Source: Paraoerskovia sediminicola
Lineage (GTDB): Bacteria; Actinomycetota; Actinomycetes; Actinomycetales; Cellulomonadaceae
Direction of reading: 5' to 3'
Length of the DNA: 64,000 nucleotides
Assembly (NCBI RefSeq): GCF_030296575.1
Contig: NZ_AP027729.1
Coordinates: forward strand, 1,798,001 to 1,862,000
In this document: positions 19,533-28,627 of the stretch, piece after piece
Position numbering within the stretch: the first letter of the stretch is position 1
Layout of the letters: each line of letters begins with the position of its first letter
Translations under genes and position numbers: made by a program
The notes under the pieces: generated by a model
What the model was told of the DNA's origin: nothing
What the model saw: the letters and a program-made list of their open reading frames with translations, nothing else
Databases searched by the model: none

Positions 19533-20576
19533 ATGCGCATCACCAGGAAGACCCTCGGCGTCTCGTTCGTCGCCGCGACCCTCGCTCTCAGCGCTGCGGC
19601 GTGCTCGTCCGACTCCGGCGCGGACGCCGCGTCGTCCGGCGACGGCGCCGGCGCGTCGGACGGCGGCAGCTCGGAAGAGACGATCGACGTCAACTTCGGC
19701 TTCATCCCCGACTTCAACGGCACGAGCCTGCTGGCCATCGCCGAGGACCAGGGGATGTGGGACGAGCACAACATCGAGATCAACACCCCGTCGTTCACGA
19801 ACGGCCCCCTCCAGATCCAGGCCCTCGGTACCGGCGACCTGGACTTCGGGTACATCGGCCCGGGCGCCTTCTGGCTGCCGGCGTCGGGCCAGGCGAAGAT
19901 CGTCGCGATGAACACGCTCGGTCAGGCGGACCGCGTCGTCGGCCAGCCGGGCATCGAGTCCATGGAGGACCTGCGGGGCAAGAAGGTCGCCGTGCCCGAG
20001 GGCACCTCGGGCGACATGATCCTCACCCTCGCCCTCCAGGACGCGGGCATGACGAAGGACGACATCGAGGTCGTGCCGATGGAGCCGGCGGCGATCGTCG
20101 CAGCGCTCTCGTCGGGCCAGGTCGACGGTGCCGGGCTCTGGTACCCGGCGCTCGCGACCGTCAAGGAGCAGGTGCCGGACCTCGTGGAGATCGCCTCGAA
20201 CAAGGACTTCGAGGACTCGGTCTCGTTCCCGACGGCCTTCGTGGCGGGCAACGACCTGGTGGCGAACGACCCGGAGAAGGTCGAGCGCGTGCTCGCCGTG
20301 CTGCGCGAGGCGATCGACTACCGCGCTGAGAACATGGACAGCGCCATCGAGCTCACCGCGGCGTTCAACGACCTCGCGGTCGAGGACGTCGAGGGCGACG
20401 CGGCGAACGTGCAGGTGCTGAGCCTCGACGAGATCGACACGATGACCGAGGACGGCACCGTGGACGGCTGGCTCACCGGCATGGGCGACTACTTCGTCGG
20501 CGCGGGCAAGCTGGACGCCCAGGTCGAGCCGTCCGAGTACTACCTCGGTGACATGTTCCTCGAGGCGGGCAAGTGA
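19533..20576 (+). CDS. ABC transporter substrate-binding lipoprotein, nitrate/sulfonate/taurine type
   Basis: This is the extracellular receptor of the same importer (347 residues). The signal peptide ends LSAAAC (Cys24), followed by an acidic Gly/Ser linker. The NMT1/SsuA-like fold is shown by NFGFIPDFNGTSLLAIAEDQ, ALGTGDLDFGYIGPGAF and DLRGKKVAVPEGTSG. An AAGGAAGAGGA ribosome-binding region precedes ATG 19533. The stop overlaps the next start (GTGA at 20573-20576), tying it to the sulfatase. A sulfate ester or sulfonate ligand is likely by context. Confidence 0.91.
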   Translation: MRITRKTLGVSFVAATLALSAAACSSDSGADAASSGDGAGASDGGSSEETIDVNFGFIPDFNGTSLLAIAEDQGMWDEHNIEINTPSFTNGPLQIQALGTGDLDFGYIGPGAFWLPASGQAKIVAMNTLGQADRVVGQPGIESMEDLRGKKVAVPEGTSGDMILTLALQDAGMTKDDIEVVPMEPAAIVAALSSGQVDGAGLWYPALATVKEQVPDLVEIASNKDFEDSVSFPTAFVAGNDLVANDPEKVERVLAVLREAIDYRAENMDSAIELTAAFNDLAVEDVEGDAANVQVLSLDEIDTMTEDGTVDGWLTGMGDYFVGAGKLDAQVEPSEYYLGDMFLEAGK

Positions 20577-22149
20577 GCTCGAACCACCTGGGCGGTACCA
20601 CGTCGGGCGGGGGTCGACCACGTCGGCGCCCCGCCCGGCGCGGAACGTCCTGTTCCTCATGACCGACCAGCACCGGGTCGACACGCTGGGCGCCTACGGG
20701 AACGTGCACGCGTCGACCCCGGTGCTCGACGAGCTGGCCCGGACCGGTACCCGGTTCGACCGCTGGTACACGCCGACGGCGATCTGCACGCCGGCGCGCG
20801 CCAGCCTCCTGACCGGCCAGGCGCCGTTCCGCCACCGGGTGCTCGCGAACCACGAGCGCAACGTGGGCTACCTGGAGGACCTCGCTCCGGGGACGTTCAC
20901 CTTCGTGGAGGCCCTCCGTGGCGCCGGGTACAACACTGGCCTCGTCGGCAAGTGGCACGCGGGCACCGAGCGGGCCGCGGCGGACTTCGGGTTCGACGGC
21001 CCGGACCTGCCCGGGTGGCACAACCCGGTCGACAACGCCGACTACCTCGCGTACCTCGCCGAGAACGACCTGCCGCCCTACGAGATCAGCGACCGGATCC
21101 GCGGCACGCTGCCGAACGGCGGGCCGGGGAACCTGCTCGCCGCGCGTCTCCACCAGCCGGTGGAGGCCACGTTCGAGCACTACCTGGCGACACGGACCAT
21201 CGAGCTGCTGGAGCGCTACGCGGACGAGTTCCGCAGCGGGGCGCGACCGTTCTTCCTGGAGCTCAACTTCTTCGGCCCGCACCTGCCGTACATCGTCCCG
21301 GACGAGTACTTCGACATGGTGGACCCGGCCGACGTGGAGCTCCCGGCGTCGATCGCCGAGACCTTCGAGGGCAAGCCTCCGGTGCAGGCCAACTACAGCG
21401 CCCACTGGACGTTCGACACCATGCCGATCGAGGTGACGCGCAAGCTGATCGCGGTCTACTGGGGGTACGTCACCCTCATCGACCAGCAGATCGGCCGGGT
21501 CATGGACGCTCTCGAGCGGCTCGGGCTCGTCGACGACACCGCGGTGTTCTTCACGTGCGACCACGGCGAGTTCACGGGGTCGCACCGGCTCCACGACAAG
21601 GGCCCGGCGATGTACGAGGACATCTACCGGACGCCCGGGCTCCTGCGGGTGCCCGGTGGTCCCGAAGGGCAGGTGCGGACGGAGTTCGTCAGCCTCCTGG
21701 ACTGCACCGCGACGATCCTCGACCTCGCCGGGATCGACCCGGCGCCGGCCGTGGACTCGCGGAGCCTCCTGCCGATGGCCGAGGGCCAGGACGTCCCCTG
21801 GGACGAGGACATCGTCTGCGAGTTCCACGGGCACCACTTCCCGTACCCGCAGCGGATGCTCCGGGAGGACCGGTACAAGCTGGTGGTGAACCCGGACTCG
21901 ACGAACGAGCTCTACGACCTGCTCGAGGACCCGGACGAGATGACCAACGTCTACGGCAGGCCCGAGATGGACGAGATCAGGCGTCGGATGATGGGCCGGC
22001 TCTACCGGGTCCTGCGCGAGCGGGGCGACAACTTCTACCACTGGATGACCACGATGTACGACGTCGGCGAGGTGGACTACGACCCGACCCAGTCGGGCCT
22101 GGACGAGACCACCTACCAGGCGGATCCGGGGGAGAGGGTGACCTTGTGA
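20573..22149 (+). CDS. Type I sulfatase (formylglycine-dependent), start frameshifted as given
   Basis: This enzyme cleaves sulfate esters. The formylglycine site is CTPARAS within AICTPARASLLTGQ. NVLFLMTDQHRVDTLGAYGN supplies metal-binding Asp residues, and GLVGKWHAGT and FTCDHGEFTGSH are further active-site blocks; about 525 residues. There is no signal peptide, so it works inside the cell on imported substrate. The coupled start GTG 20573 (GTGA with the previous stop) is in a different frame from the body. Adding one G to GGGGG at 20609-20613 joins them. If the sequence is right as given, the in-frame GTG 20548 would have to be used. Confidence 0.88.
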
Positions 22150-23609
22150 GGCGCCCGAACGTCGTCCTGATCCTCACGGACGACCACGCCGCGCACGCCA
22201 TCGGCGCCTACGGGTCAGTGGTGAACGAGACGCCCCGCATCGACGAGGTCGGCGCGGCGGGCCTGCGGCTCGACCGCTGCTATGCGACGAACTCGCTGTG
22301 CTCGCCGAGCCGGGCCTCGATCCTCACGGGGACGTACAGCCACGTCAACGGCGTCACGACCCTGTCGACCCCCGTCGACGCGAGCCAGCCCACGTTCGTG
22401 TCGCAGCTGCGCGCGGCCGGGTATCGCACCGCCGTCGTCGGCAAGTGGCACATGGGTGACGGGGAGGGGCACGACCCGCAGGGTTTCGACTACTGGGACG
22501 TGCTCATCGAGCAGGGCGAGTACCACGACCCGACGTTCCTGTCCGAGGACGGGCTGCGCACCGAGCCGGGCTACGCGACGGACGTCGTGACGGACCTCGG
22601 GCTGCGCTGGGCGGAGTCGCTCGACGGCGACGAGCCGTGGTGCCTGCTGCTGTGGCACAAGGCGCCGCACCGGCCGTGGCAGCCGGACGCGGCGCACGCT
22701 GACCTCTACACCGCCCCGATCCCGGTGCCGGAGACGTTCACGGACGACTACGCGACGCGCACGTCGTCGTCGCGGCGGGCGGCGATGCGGATCGCCGAGC
22801 ACCTGAACGCCGAGGACCTCAAGGTCGACCCGCCGCCGGGTCTCGACCAGGACGCGCTGGCGCTGTGGAAGTACCAGCGCTACATGGAGGACTACCTGCG
22901 CTGCGTCGCCTCGGTGGACGACAACGTGGGCCGCGTCGTCGACTGGCTGCGCGACCGCGGGGACTTCGAGGACACGCTGCTCATGTATTCGTCCGACCAG
23001 GGGTTCTTCCTGGGCGACCACGGGTGGTTCGACAAGCGGTTCATGTACGAGGAGTCGATCCGCATGCCGTTCCTCCTGTCCTACCCGCGCGCACTGCCGG
23101 CCGGGGAAAGCCGTGAGGAGCAGGCCCACGACGGGATCGTCACCAACGTCGACCTCGCGAGGACCATCCTCGATGCGGCCGGGGTGGAGCCGCACCCGCG
23201 CATGCAGGGCCGCAGCTTCTGGGGCGACCTCACGGGAGCGCAGGACGGCGGCCCTCGCCCTGCGGGCTTCTACTACCGGTACTGGGAGCACGACGACGAG
23301 TTCCACAAGGCGCCCGCGCACTACGGGTACCGCGACGACCGCTACAAGATCATCTACTTCTACAACGACGGGCTGGGTCTCGCGGGTACCGGGCCGTTCA
23401 CCTATTCCGGCGAGTGGGAGATGTACGACCTGCAGGAGGATCCCGAGGAGCTCCGCAACGTCGCCGACGACCCTGCGTACGCGGAGGTGCGTGCCCGGCT
23501 GGAGGTCGCGATGTGGAAGGCTCAGGCAGCGGTGGACGACGAGCCGCACCCCGGCCAGCCGGTCCCGGCGGGGATCGCGGCTGCCCAGGGAGGCGACGAG
23601 CGGTCGTGA
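22146..23609 (+). CDS. Type I sulfatase (formylglycine-dependent)
   Basis: This is a second cytoplasmic sulfatase of 487 residues. The modification motif is CSPSRAS in NSLCSPSRASILTGTY. Metal ligands lie in NVVLILTDDHAAHAIGAYGS, the substrate-pocket Lys in VVGKWHMGDG, and the C-terminal metal site in YSSDQGFFLGDHGWFDKRF. The final part (YYRYWEHDDEFHKAPAHYGY) matches sulfatases of glycan-degrading loci. GTG 22146 overlaps the preceding stop. It differs enough from the upstream sulfatase to suggest a different linkage or position specificity; the substrate is not known. Confidence 0.92.
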   Translation: MRRPNVVLILTDDHAAHAIGAYGSVVNETPRIDEVGAAGLRLDRCYATNSLCSPSRASILTGTYSHVNGVTTLSTPVDASQPTFVSQLRAAGYRTAVVGKWHMGDGEGHDPQGFDYWDVLIEQGEYHDPTFLSEDGLRTEPGYATDVVTDLGLRWAESLDGDEPWCLLLWHKAPHRPWQPDAAHADLYTAPIPVPETFTDDYATRTSSSRRAAMRIAEHLNAEDLKVDPPPGLDQDALALWKYQRYMEDYLRCVASVDDNVGRVVDWLRDRGDFEDTLLMYSSDQGFFLGDHGWFDKRFMYEESIRMPFLLSYPRALPAGESREEQAHDGIVTNVDLARTILDAAGVEPHPRMQGRSFWGDLTGAQDGGPRPAGFYYRYWEHDDEFHKAPAHYGYRDDRYKIIYFYNDGLGLAGTGPFTYSGEWEMYDLQEDPEELRNVADDPAYAEVRARLEVAMWKAQAAVDDEPHPGQPVPAGIAAAQGGDERS

Positions 23610-23650
23610 GCGGCGCAGGGCCGAGCGGCCCGGGAGGAGAGGGACGAGCG

Positions 23651-24583
23651 ATGTCGGACGGCGCGGGGCAGGTCGCGATCGACCTGGTGCGGATCGAGGG
23701 CGGCACCTTTCGCCTGGGGTCCGAGGACTTCTACCCGGAGGAGGGCCCGGTCGTCGACGCGACGGTCGCGACCTTCGAGCTCGGTCGTCACGCCGTGACC
23801 AACCGCGAGTTCGCGCGCTTCGTCGACGCGACCGGCTACGTCACGACGGCGGAGCGTCCGCTCGACCCGGCGGATTTCCCGGGTGTCGACCCGGCGAACC
23901 TGGAGCCCGGCTCGCTGGTGTTCACGCCGACGTCGGGGCCGGTGGACCTGCGTGACTGGCGGCAGTGGTGGCGGTGGCAGCCGGGTGCCTGCTGGCACCG
24001 GCCGTCGGGCGCCGGCGCGTCGGTCGACGGGCTGGAGAACCACCCGGTCGTCCAGGTCTCGCTCGAGGACGCCTCGGCGTACGCCGCGTGGTGCGGGCTG
24101 CGCCTGCCCACGGAGGCCGAGTGGGAGCTCGCAGCCCGTGGCGGCCTGGACGGCGCGACCTACGCCTGGGGCGAGGAGCCGAACGACGGCTCGCGCGCGA
24201 ACACCTGGCAGGGCCGGTTCCCGTACCGCAACGAGGGCGCCGGCACCGGCGGGTGGGTCGGCACCGCCCCGGTCGGATCGTTCCCGCCCAACGGCTTCGG
24301 CCTGTTCGACATGACGGGCAACGTCTGGGAGTGGACCGCGGACGCGTGGACGGACGGCCACGGCGGGCGGGCGACGTCGTCCGACGGCGAGGGGCCGGCC
24401 TGCACCTGCGGCTGCAGCCCCGCGGCGGGTCCGCGGTCGGGTCCGGACGACGGACGGCGGGTGCTCAAGGGCGGCTCGCACCTGTGCGCTCCCGAGTACT
24501 GCCTGCGCTACCGGCCCGCGGCGCGGTCGCCGCAGACGCCGGACTCGGCGACGACGCACATCGGCTTCCGGGTCGCGCGGTAG
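23651..24583 (+). CDS. Formylglycine-generating enzyme (sulfatase-modifying factor)
   Basis: This enzyme oxidises the Cys of the sulfatase CxPxR motif to formylglycine using a copper centre. The two copper-binding cysteines are in the conserved GGSHLCAPEYCLRYRPAARS block (C-x4-C). Other FGE blocks are VRIEGGTFRLGS, RLPTEAEWELAARGG, NGFGLFDMTGNVWEWTADAW and the terminal HIGFRVAR. An extra CTCGC cluster lies just before the catalytic block. Its length of 310 residues is normal. ATG 23651 follows a GGAGGAGAGGGA purine run. Its position directly after two sulfatases shows it matures them. Confidence 0.94.
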   Translation: MSDGAGQVAIDLVRIEGGTFRLGSEDFYPEEGPVVDATVATFELGRHAVTNREFARFVDATGYVTTAERPLDPADFPGVDPANLEPGSLVFTPTSGPVDLRDWRQWWRWQPGACWHRPSGAGASVDGLENHPVVQVSLEDASAYAAWCGLRLPTEAEWELAARGGLDGATYAWGEEPNDGSRANTWQGRFPYRNEGAGTGGWVGTAPVGSFPPNGFGLFDMTGNVWEWTADAWTDGHGGRATSSDGEGPACTCGCSPAAGPRSGPDDGRRVLKGGSHLCAPEYCLRYRPAARSPQTPDSATTHIGFRVAR

Positions 24584-24610
24584 TCGGTCACACGATCCGG
24601 CCGACCGCGA

Positions 24611-25255
24611 TCACTCCGCGACGGTTCGAGCGGGCCCCTCGGTCGCGCTGCTCGCGGCGGCGGCGGCGTCGACGTCGGTGGCCCGCCGCGACCACGCCCA
24701 CACGACGAACCCGGCGGTCAGCGCGCCGAGGGTCCCGAGCGTGAGGTCGCCGAGCGTGTCCTGGTAGGCCACGTCGAGCTCGGTGCCCTGGCGGATGAAG
24801 GTGAGGTACTCGCCGAGCTCCCAGAGGATCGCGAGGATCGCGCCCGCGCCGGTGACGAGCAGCACCTGCGCCCAGCGTGGCCGGATCCGCCCGGCGATCA
24901 GCACCCCGATCCCCGAGAGCAGGAGCAGCCAGTTGAAGTAGTGGTTCGCGTCGTCCCACCAGACGATCGTGTCGTACAGGTTGAAGCTGTTCCCGGTCAC
25001 GTCGATGAGGAACGGCAGCATGATGAGCGTGAAGGCCGTCCACGGCGGCCTCGCCGCAGCGTCGCGCCGCTTCACGACGACCCACCAGAGCGCCGGCGCG
25101 AGCAGCATCATCGCGGGATACGCGACGAGTCTGGCGCCGAACGCCTTGTTCTCGAACCGTGCGATGCCCGGCCACCACTCCGCGACAGCGAGCTGCCCGA
25201 CGGTGAGCAGCAGGACGAGGATCGGCACCCACACGGGGAGCGAGCGGCGTGTCAT
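24611..25255 (-). CDS. Membrane protein, DUF2238/YjdF-like
   Basis: This 214-residue integral membrane protein has about six hydrophobic segments (LPVWVPILVLLLTVGQLAVA, ALWWVVV, WTAFTLIMLPFLIDVTGN and others). The blocks WWDDANHYFNWLL and LWELGEYLTFIRQGTEL followed by YQDTLGDLTLGTLGAL match the acidic/His pattern of DUF2238-like proteins as I remember it. Function is unknown. It is convergent with the FGE gene and divergent from the GH13 gene. Confidence 0.75.
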   Translation of the reverse strand: MTRRSLPVWVPILVLLLTVGQLAVAEWWPGIARFENKAFGARLVAYPAMMLLAPALWWVVVKRRDAAARPPWTAFTLIMLPFLIDVTGNSFNLYDTIVWWDDANHYFNWLLLLSGIGVLIAGRIRPRWAQVLLVTGAGAILAILWELGEYLTFIRQGTELDVAYQDTLGDLTLGTLGALTAGFVVWAWSRRATDVDAAAAASSATEGPARTVAE

Positions 25256-25316
25256 GCGCCGGATCGTAGCGGGTCCGGGCCGCGTGGCCGCGGGCAATTG
25301 CTGCGAGGATCGAGGG

Positions 25317-26594
25317 ATGGACACCTCGTCGCGTGACTGGGCCGACACCGCGATCTGGTGGCACGTGTACCCGCTGGGGTTCGTCGGGGCGCAGACGACG
25401 CCCGGCGACCCGGGAGCGCGACCGGTCGAGCACACGCTCGGGCGGCTGACCGCCTGGCTCGACGACCTCGTCGCTCTCGGGTGCAACGGGCTGCTGCTGG
25501 GGCCGGTGTTCGCCTCGGAGTCGCACGGGTACGACACCGTCGACCACCGCCGCGTGGACCCGCGCCTCGGCGACGACGCCGACCTCGACGCGCTGGTCGC
25601 CGCCTGCCGCGAGCGCGGCGTCCGCGTGCTGCTCGACGGCGTCTTCAACCACGTCGGCCGCGGGCACCCGTGGTGGCGGGCGGCGGTCGAGGCGGGTCCC
25701 GGCTCCCCGGAGGCGGCGCGGTTCCGCTCCGGTGACGGCGAGCGGGTGGTGGACGGCGTCCCGGTCGTCCCGTTCGAGGGTCACGACGCGCTCGTCACGC
25801 TCGACCACGCGAACCCCGAGGTCGTCTCCGAGGTCGCCGACGTCATGGCGCACTGGCTCGACCGGGGGATCGACGGGTGGCGGCTCGACGCGGCGTATGC
25901 CGTGGACCCGGAGTTCTGGCGGGCGACGGTCGGTCCGCTGCGCGAGCGGTTCCCGGCGGCGTGGTTCGTGGGCGAGATGATCCACGGCGACTACGTCGCG
26001 TACGTCGAGGAGTCCGGGCTCGACTCGGTCACCGAGTACGAGCTCTGGGCGGCCGTGCGGGGCGCGATCTCGTCGCTGAACCTCTTCGAGCTGTCGTGGA
26101 CCCTGGGTCGTCACGACGGGTTCGCCGAGCGCTTCCTGCCGCAGACGTTCCTCGGGAACCACGACGTGACGCGGCTCGCGTCGGCGCTCGACCCGCGGCA
26201 CGTCGGGCACGCGGTCGCGATCCTGTTCTTCGTGGCCGGTGCGCCCTCGGTCTACGCGGGCGACGAGCGCGGCCTGACCGGGGTCAAGGAGGAGCGGTTC
26301 GGCGGGGACGACGCCGTACGCCAGGAGTTCCCGGCAGACCCGGGCGAGTGGCCGCCGTCCGACATCTACCGGACCCACCAGGAGGCCATCGCCTTCCGGC
26401 GCCGCAACCCCTGGCTCGCCCGCGCCACGATCGAGGTCCAGGACCTGACGAACACCTCGGCGGTGCTCGTGGCGAGCGGGCCGGCGGGGGAGCGGGCCGA
26501 GCTCGCGCTCAACCTCGGGGACGACGTCGCCCGCGGGGCCTCCGGAGAGATCGCCCCGCACGCGTGGCGGTTGCGCGGGCCTCAGGAGGTCTGA
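25317..26594 (+). CDS. Glycoside hydrolase family 13 (alpha-amylase family) enzyme
   Basis: The enzyme acts on alpha-glucosidic bonds. The GH13 regions are visible: the substrate-binding Asp block VRVLLDGVFNHVGRGH, the nucleophile Asp in IDGWRLDAAYA, the acid/base Glu in WFVGEMIHGDY and the transition-state Asp in FLGNHDVTRLAS. There is no signal peptide, so it acts in the cytosol. At 425 residues it is short, with a truncated B-domain and a reduced C-domain, as in small neopullulanase- or trehalose-type members. It stands alone; the exact substrate is not known. ATG 25317 follows GAGGG. Confidence 0.9.
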   Translation: MDTSSRDWADTAIWWHVYPLGFVGAQTTPGDPGARPVEHTLGRLTAWLDDLVALGCNGLLLGPVFASESHGYDTVDHRRVDPRLGDDADLDALVAACRERGVRVLLDGVFNHVGRGHPWWRAAVEAGPGSPEAARFRSGDGERVVDGVPVVPFEGHDALVTLDHANPEVVSEVADVMAHWLDRGIDGWRLDAAYAVDPEFWRATVGPLRERFPAAWFVGEMIHGDYVAYVEESGLDSVTEYELWAAVRGAISSLNLFELSWTLGRHDGFAERFLPQTFLGNHDVTRLASALDPRHVGHAVAILFFVAGAPSVYAGDERGLTGVKEERFGGDDAVRQEFPADPGEWPPSDIYRTHQEAIAFRRRNPWLARATIEVQDLTNTSAVLVASGPAGERAELALNLGDDVARGASGEIAPHAWRLRGPQEV

Positions 26595-27124
26595 GGCTCG
26601 CCGCGACGTCGGCCCGGTGCCGGGGCGCCCTCGGGCTCGTCCTCGAACTGACCGAGCCATCGCGTCAGCAGGCGGGTCAGCGTCGCCCGCTCGTCGTCGT
26701 CGAACCCCTCGAGCAGACGGTGCTCGTTCGCCATGTGCGCGGTGAACGCCGCGTCGATCGTCTCCAGCCCTGCCGGGGTGAGCCCGACGACCCTGGCCCG
26801 CGCGTCGCCGTCCGACACCCGCCGCGAGACCAGGCCGGCGCGTTCGAGCCGGTCGACCCGTTTCGACATGGCGCCGGTCGTGACCATCGTGCTGCGGGCG
26901 AGCTCGCCGGGCGCGCGCTCGTACGGTGCGCCCGCGCGCCGCAGGGCGGCGAGCACGTCGAACTCGCCCTCGCCCAGGCCGTGCGCCTCGTAGACGGCGG
27001 TCAGCTCGTCGGTGAGGTGGCCCGCGACGCGGTGCAGCCTGCCGATCGTCCCTTGCGGGCTCACGTCGAGGTCGGGGCGCTCACGTGCCCACTCGGCCTG
27101 GATGCGGTCCACCCTGTCGCTCAT
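26582..27124 (-). CDS. MarR-family transcriptional regulator
   Basis: This winged-helix repressor of 180 residues has an N-terminal helical part (VDRIQAEWARERPDLD), the recognition region YERAPGELARSTMVTTGAMS, and a wing ending in VSRRVSDGDARARVVGLTPA. It is divergent from the EamA exporter gene, and palindromes lie in the shared 30-bp promoter region, so it very likely represses itself and the exporter until a ligand binds. Its 3' end overlaps the convergent GH13 gene by 13 bp. Confidence 0.9.
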   Translation of the reverse strand: MSDRVDRIQAEWARERPDLDVSPQGTIGRLHRVAGHLTDELTAVYEAHGLGEGEFDVLAALRRAGAPYERAPGELARSTMVTTGAMSKRVDRLERAGLVSRRVSDGDARARVVGLTPAGLETIDAAFTAHMANEHRLLEGFDDDERATLTRLLTRWLGQFEDEPEGAPAPGRRRGEPQTS

Positions 27125-27137
27125 CGGAGGAATATAT

Positions 27138-27171
27138 CTTCTCCGGAAGCGATTATGTCTTCCGTGGAAGA
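27138..27171. promoter_or_regulatory. MarR operator pair in divergent promoter
   Basis: TCTTCCGTGGAAGA at 27158-27171 is a palindrome with a 2-base centre. A related, less symmetric site, CTTCTCCGGAAG, lies at 27138-27149, 20 bp upstream on the same helix face (two turns). The region is AT-rich relative to its surroundings (AATATATCTT). This is the expected place for a self-regulating MarR protein to bind. Confidence 0.65.
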
Positions 27172-28474
27172 TAACCGGACGGTCCTCATGACCGCACTCG
27201 CTCCCGTCGCGTGGGGGAGCACCTACCTCGTGACCCGCGAGTGGCTGCCCGCCGACGCGCCCCTGTGGGGCGCCGTCCTGCGGGCGCTGCCGGCCGGGCT
27301 CCTGCTCCTCGCCCTGCGACCCCGACTGCCCCACGGCCGCTGGTGGTGGCGCTCGGCGGTGCTCGGCACCCTGACCTCGGGCGCGTTCTACGTGCTCGTC
27401 TACGTCGCCGCGCAGCTGCTCCCGGCGAGCGTCGCCTCCACCGTCATGGCGGCGTCGCCCGCCGCGCTGATGCTGGTCGCGTGGCCCCTGCTGTCCCAGC
27501 GGCCACGGCTCCTCGCGCTGACCGGCGCCGCGGTGGGCGTCGGGGGAGTCGCGCTGCTCGTGGGACCAGGCGGCGGGGTGAACCCGCTCGGCGTGGCCGC
27601 CGCGGTCGCAGCCATGCTCATGTCCGCGGTCGGGTACGCGCTGACGACACGCTGGGCCCGCGACGTCGACCTCGTGGCGTCGACCGCGTGGCAGCTCGTC
27701 GCCGGCGGCCTCGTCGTGCTGCCCTTCGCCGTGCTGGTCGAGGGCGGCCCGCCGGCCGTCGGTGCGCCCGGTATCGCGGCGTACCTCTACGTCGCGGTCG
27801 TCGCGACGGCGCTCGCGTCCGTCGCCTGGTTCGGTGGCCTGCGCAGGCTCCCCGCGGGCACCGTCGGGCTCCTCGGGCTGCTCAACCCCCTCACCGGCGT
27901 GCTGCTGGGCGTGCTCGTCGCCGGGGAAGTGCTCGGTGTGTCTGGAGTGGCGGGCATCGGGCTCGTCCTCGCCGGCGTGGTGCTCGGCCGCCCGCGCCCC
28001 GCGCTCCAGGGCAGGACGGGTCGGCGCTCCCGGCCCGCCGCCGTCCCGTCAGCCCTCGGTGCTGCCCTCGAAGAGCCCGACGACGTTGCCGTCCGGGTCG
28101 GTGAACACGGCCCACCAGCTCGTCGGCGTGATCTCGGACTTCGCCATCTGGACGGCACCGCCGAGCTCGGTCACCTTCGCGAGCGTGTCGTCGATCGAGT
28201 CGACCTCGACGTAGCTGCGCGGCTGCGTGAACCCCTCGCTGCGCGGGGCCAGACCGCCGCCGCTGACCCCGTTCGGCGCACCCCACATGGGGTAGCCCTC
28301 GAACCCGGGCACCTCGGCGATCTCCCAGCCGAACAGTCCGCCGTAGAACCTGGTCGCCCCGTCCATGTCGGCGACCGGGATGTCGATGTGTGTGATGTCT
28401 CCGTGTGCCACGACGTCTCCTCGGTGCTGTCATACCCGCCTGGCGGGCAGGTTCGCCCGTCCCCTCGAGGCTAG
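27155..28474 (+). CDS. EamA/DMT-family transporter, with doubtful C-terminal extension
   Basis: This drug/metabolite exporter has ten predicted helices in two EamA halves: LAPVAWGSTYLVTREWLPAD at the start, LLPASVASTVMAASPAALML, then LLNPLTGVLLGVLVAGEVLG and a last helix VAGIGLVLAGVVLGRPRP at about 28010. The open frame then continues another 150 residues of Arg/Asp-rich sequence antisense to the VOC gene, which is unlikely to be a real domain. A small lost-base error near 28000 could explain it. Start: ATG 27155 has GGAAG 5 bases upstream but overlaps the operator; ATG 27188 is the alternative. It is regulated by the divergent MarR gene. Confidence 0.8.
   Translation: MSSVEDNRTVLMTALAPVAWGSTYLVTREWLPADAPLWGAVLRALPAGLLLLALRPRLPHGRWWWRSAVLGTLTSGAFYVLVYVAAQLLPASVASTVMAASPAALMLVAWPLLSQRPRLLALTGAAVGVGGVALLVGPGGGVNPLGVAAAVAAMLMSAVGYALTTRWARDVDLVASTAWQLVAGGLVVLPFAVLVEGGPPAVGAPGIAAYLYVAVVATALASVAWFGGLRRLPAGTVGLLGLLNPLTGVLLGVLVAGEVLGVSGVAGIGLVLAGVVLGRPRPALQGRTGRRSRPAAVPSALGAALEEPDDVAVRVGEHGPPARRRDLGLRHLDGTAELGHLRERVVDRVDLDVAARLREPLAARGQTAAADPVRRTPHGVALEPGHLGDLPAEQSAVEPGRPVHVGDRDVDVCDVSVCHDVSSVLSYPPGGQVRPSPRG
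28049..28411 (-). CDS. VOC-family (glyoxalase/bleomycin-resistance fold) protein
   Basis: The 120-residue protein has the VOC betaalphabetabetabeta pattern: THIDIPVADMDGATRFYGGL, FGWEIAEVPGFEGYPMW, then SYVEVDSIDDTLAKVTELGG and AVFTDPDGNVVGLFEGS. It contains both a His and a Glu at positions used for metal binding in the family. GTG 28411 has GAGGAG upstream. The substrate is unknown. It overlaps the open frame of the EamA gene in antisense. Confidence 0.86.
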   Translation of the reverse strand: MAHGDITHIDIPVADMDGATRFYGGLFGWEIAEVPGFEGYPMWGAPNGVSGGGLAPRSEGFTQPRSYVEVDSIDDTLAKVTELGGAVQMAKSEITPTSWWAVFTDPDGNVVGLFEGSTEG

Positions 28475-28627
28475 GACCGCGCCCGGGGCGGCGCCATCCC
28501 TGCGTCACGCGCGGGCGGGGCGTGCTGCCGACGTGAGCCGCGCCGTCCGGCACGACGCGCGAGGTGCGGGTCCCCGTGGGCCGACCTACGGTCGAGCCTC
28601 CGGACCGACGGACGATGGGAGTTCGAC

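Noticed and set aside
20473-22041. Minus-strand frame opposite the first sulfatase
   Set aside because: Val/Arg/Asp-rich with no motif; the plus strand carries the sulfatase.
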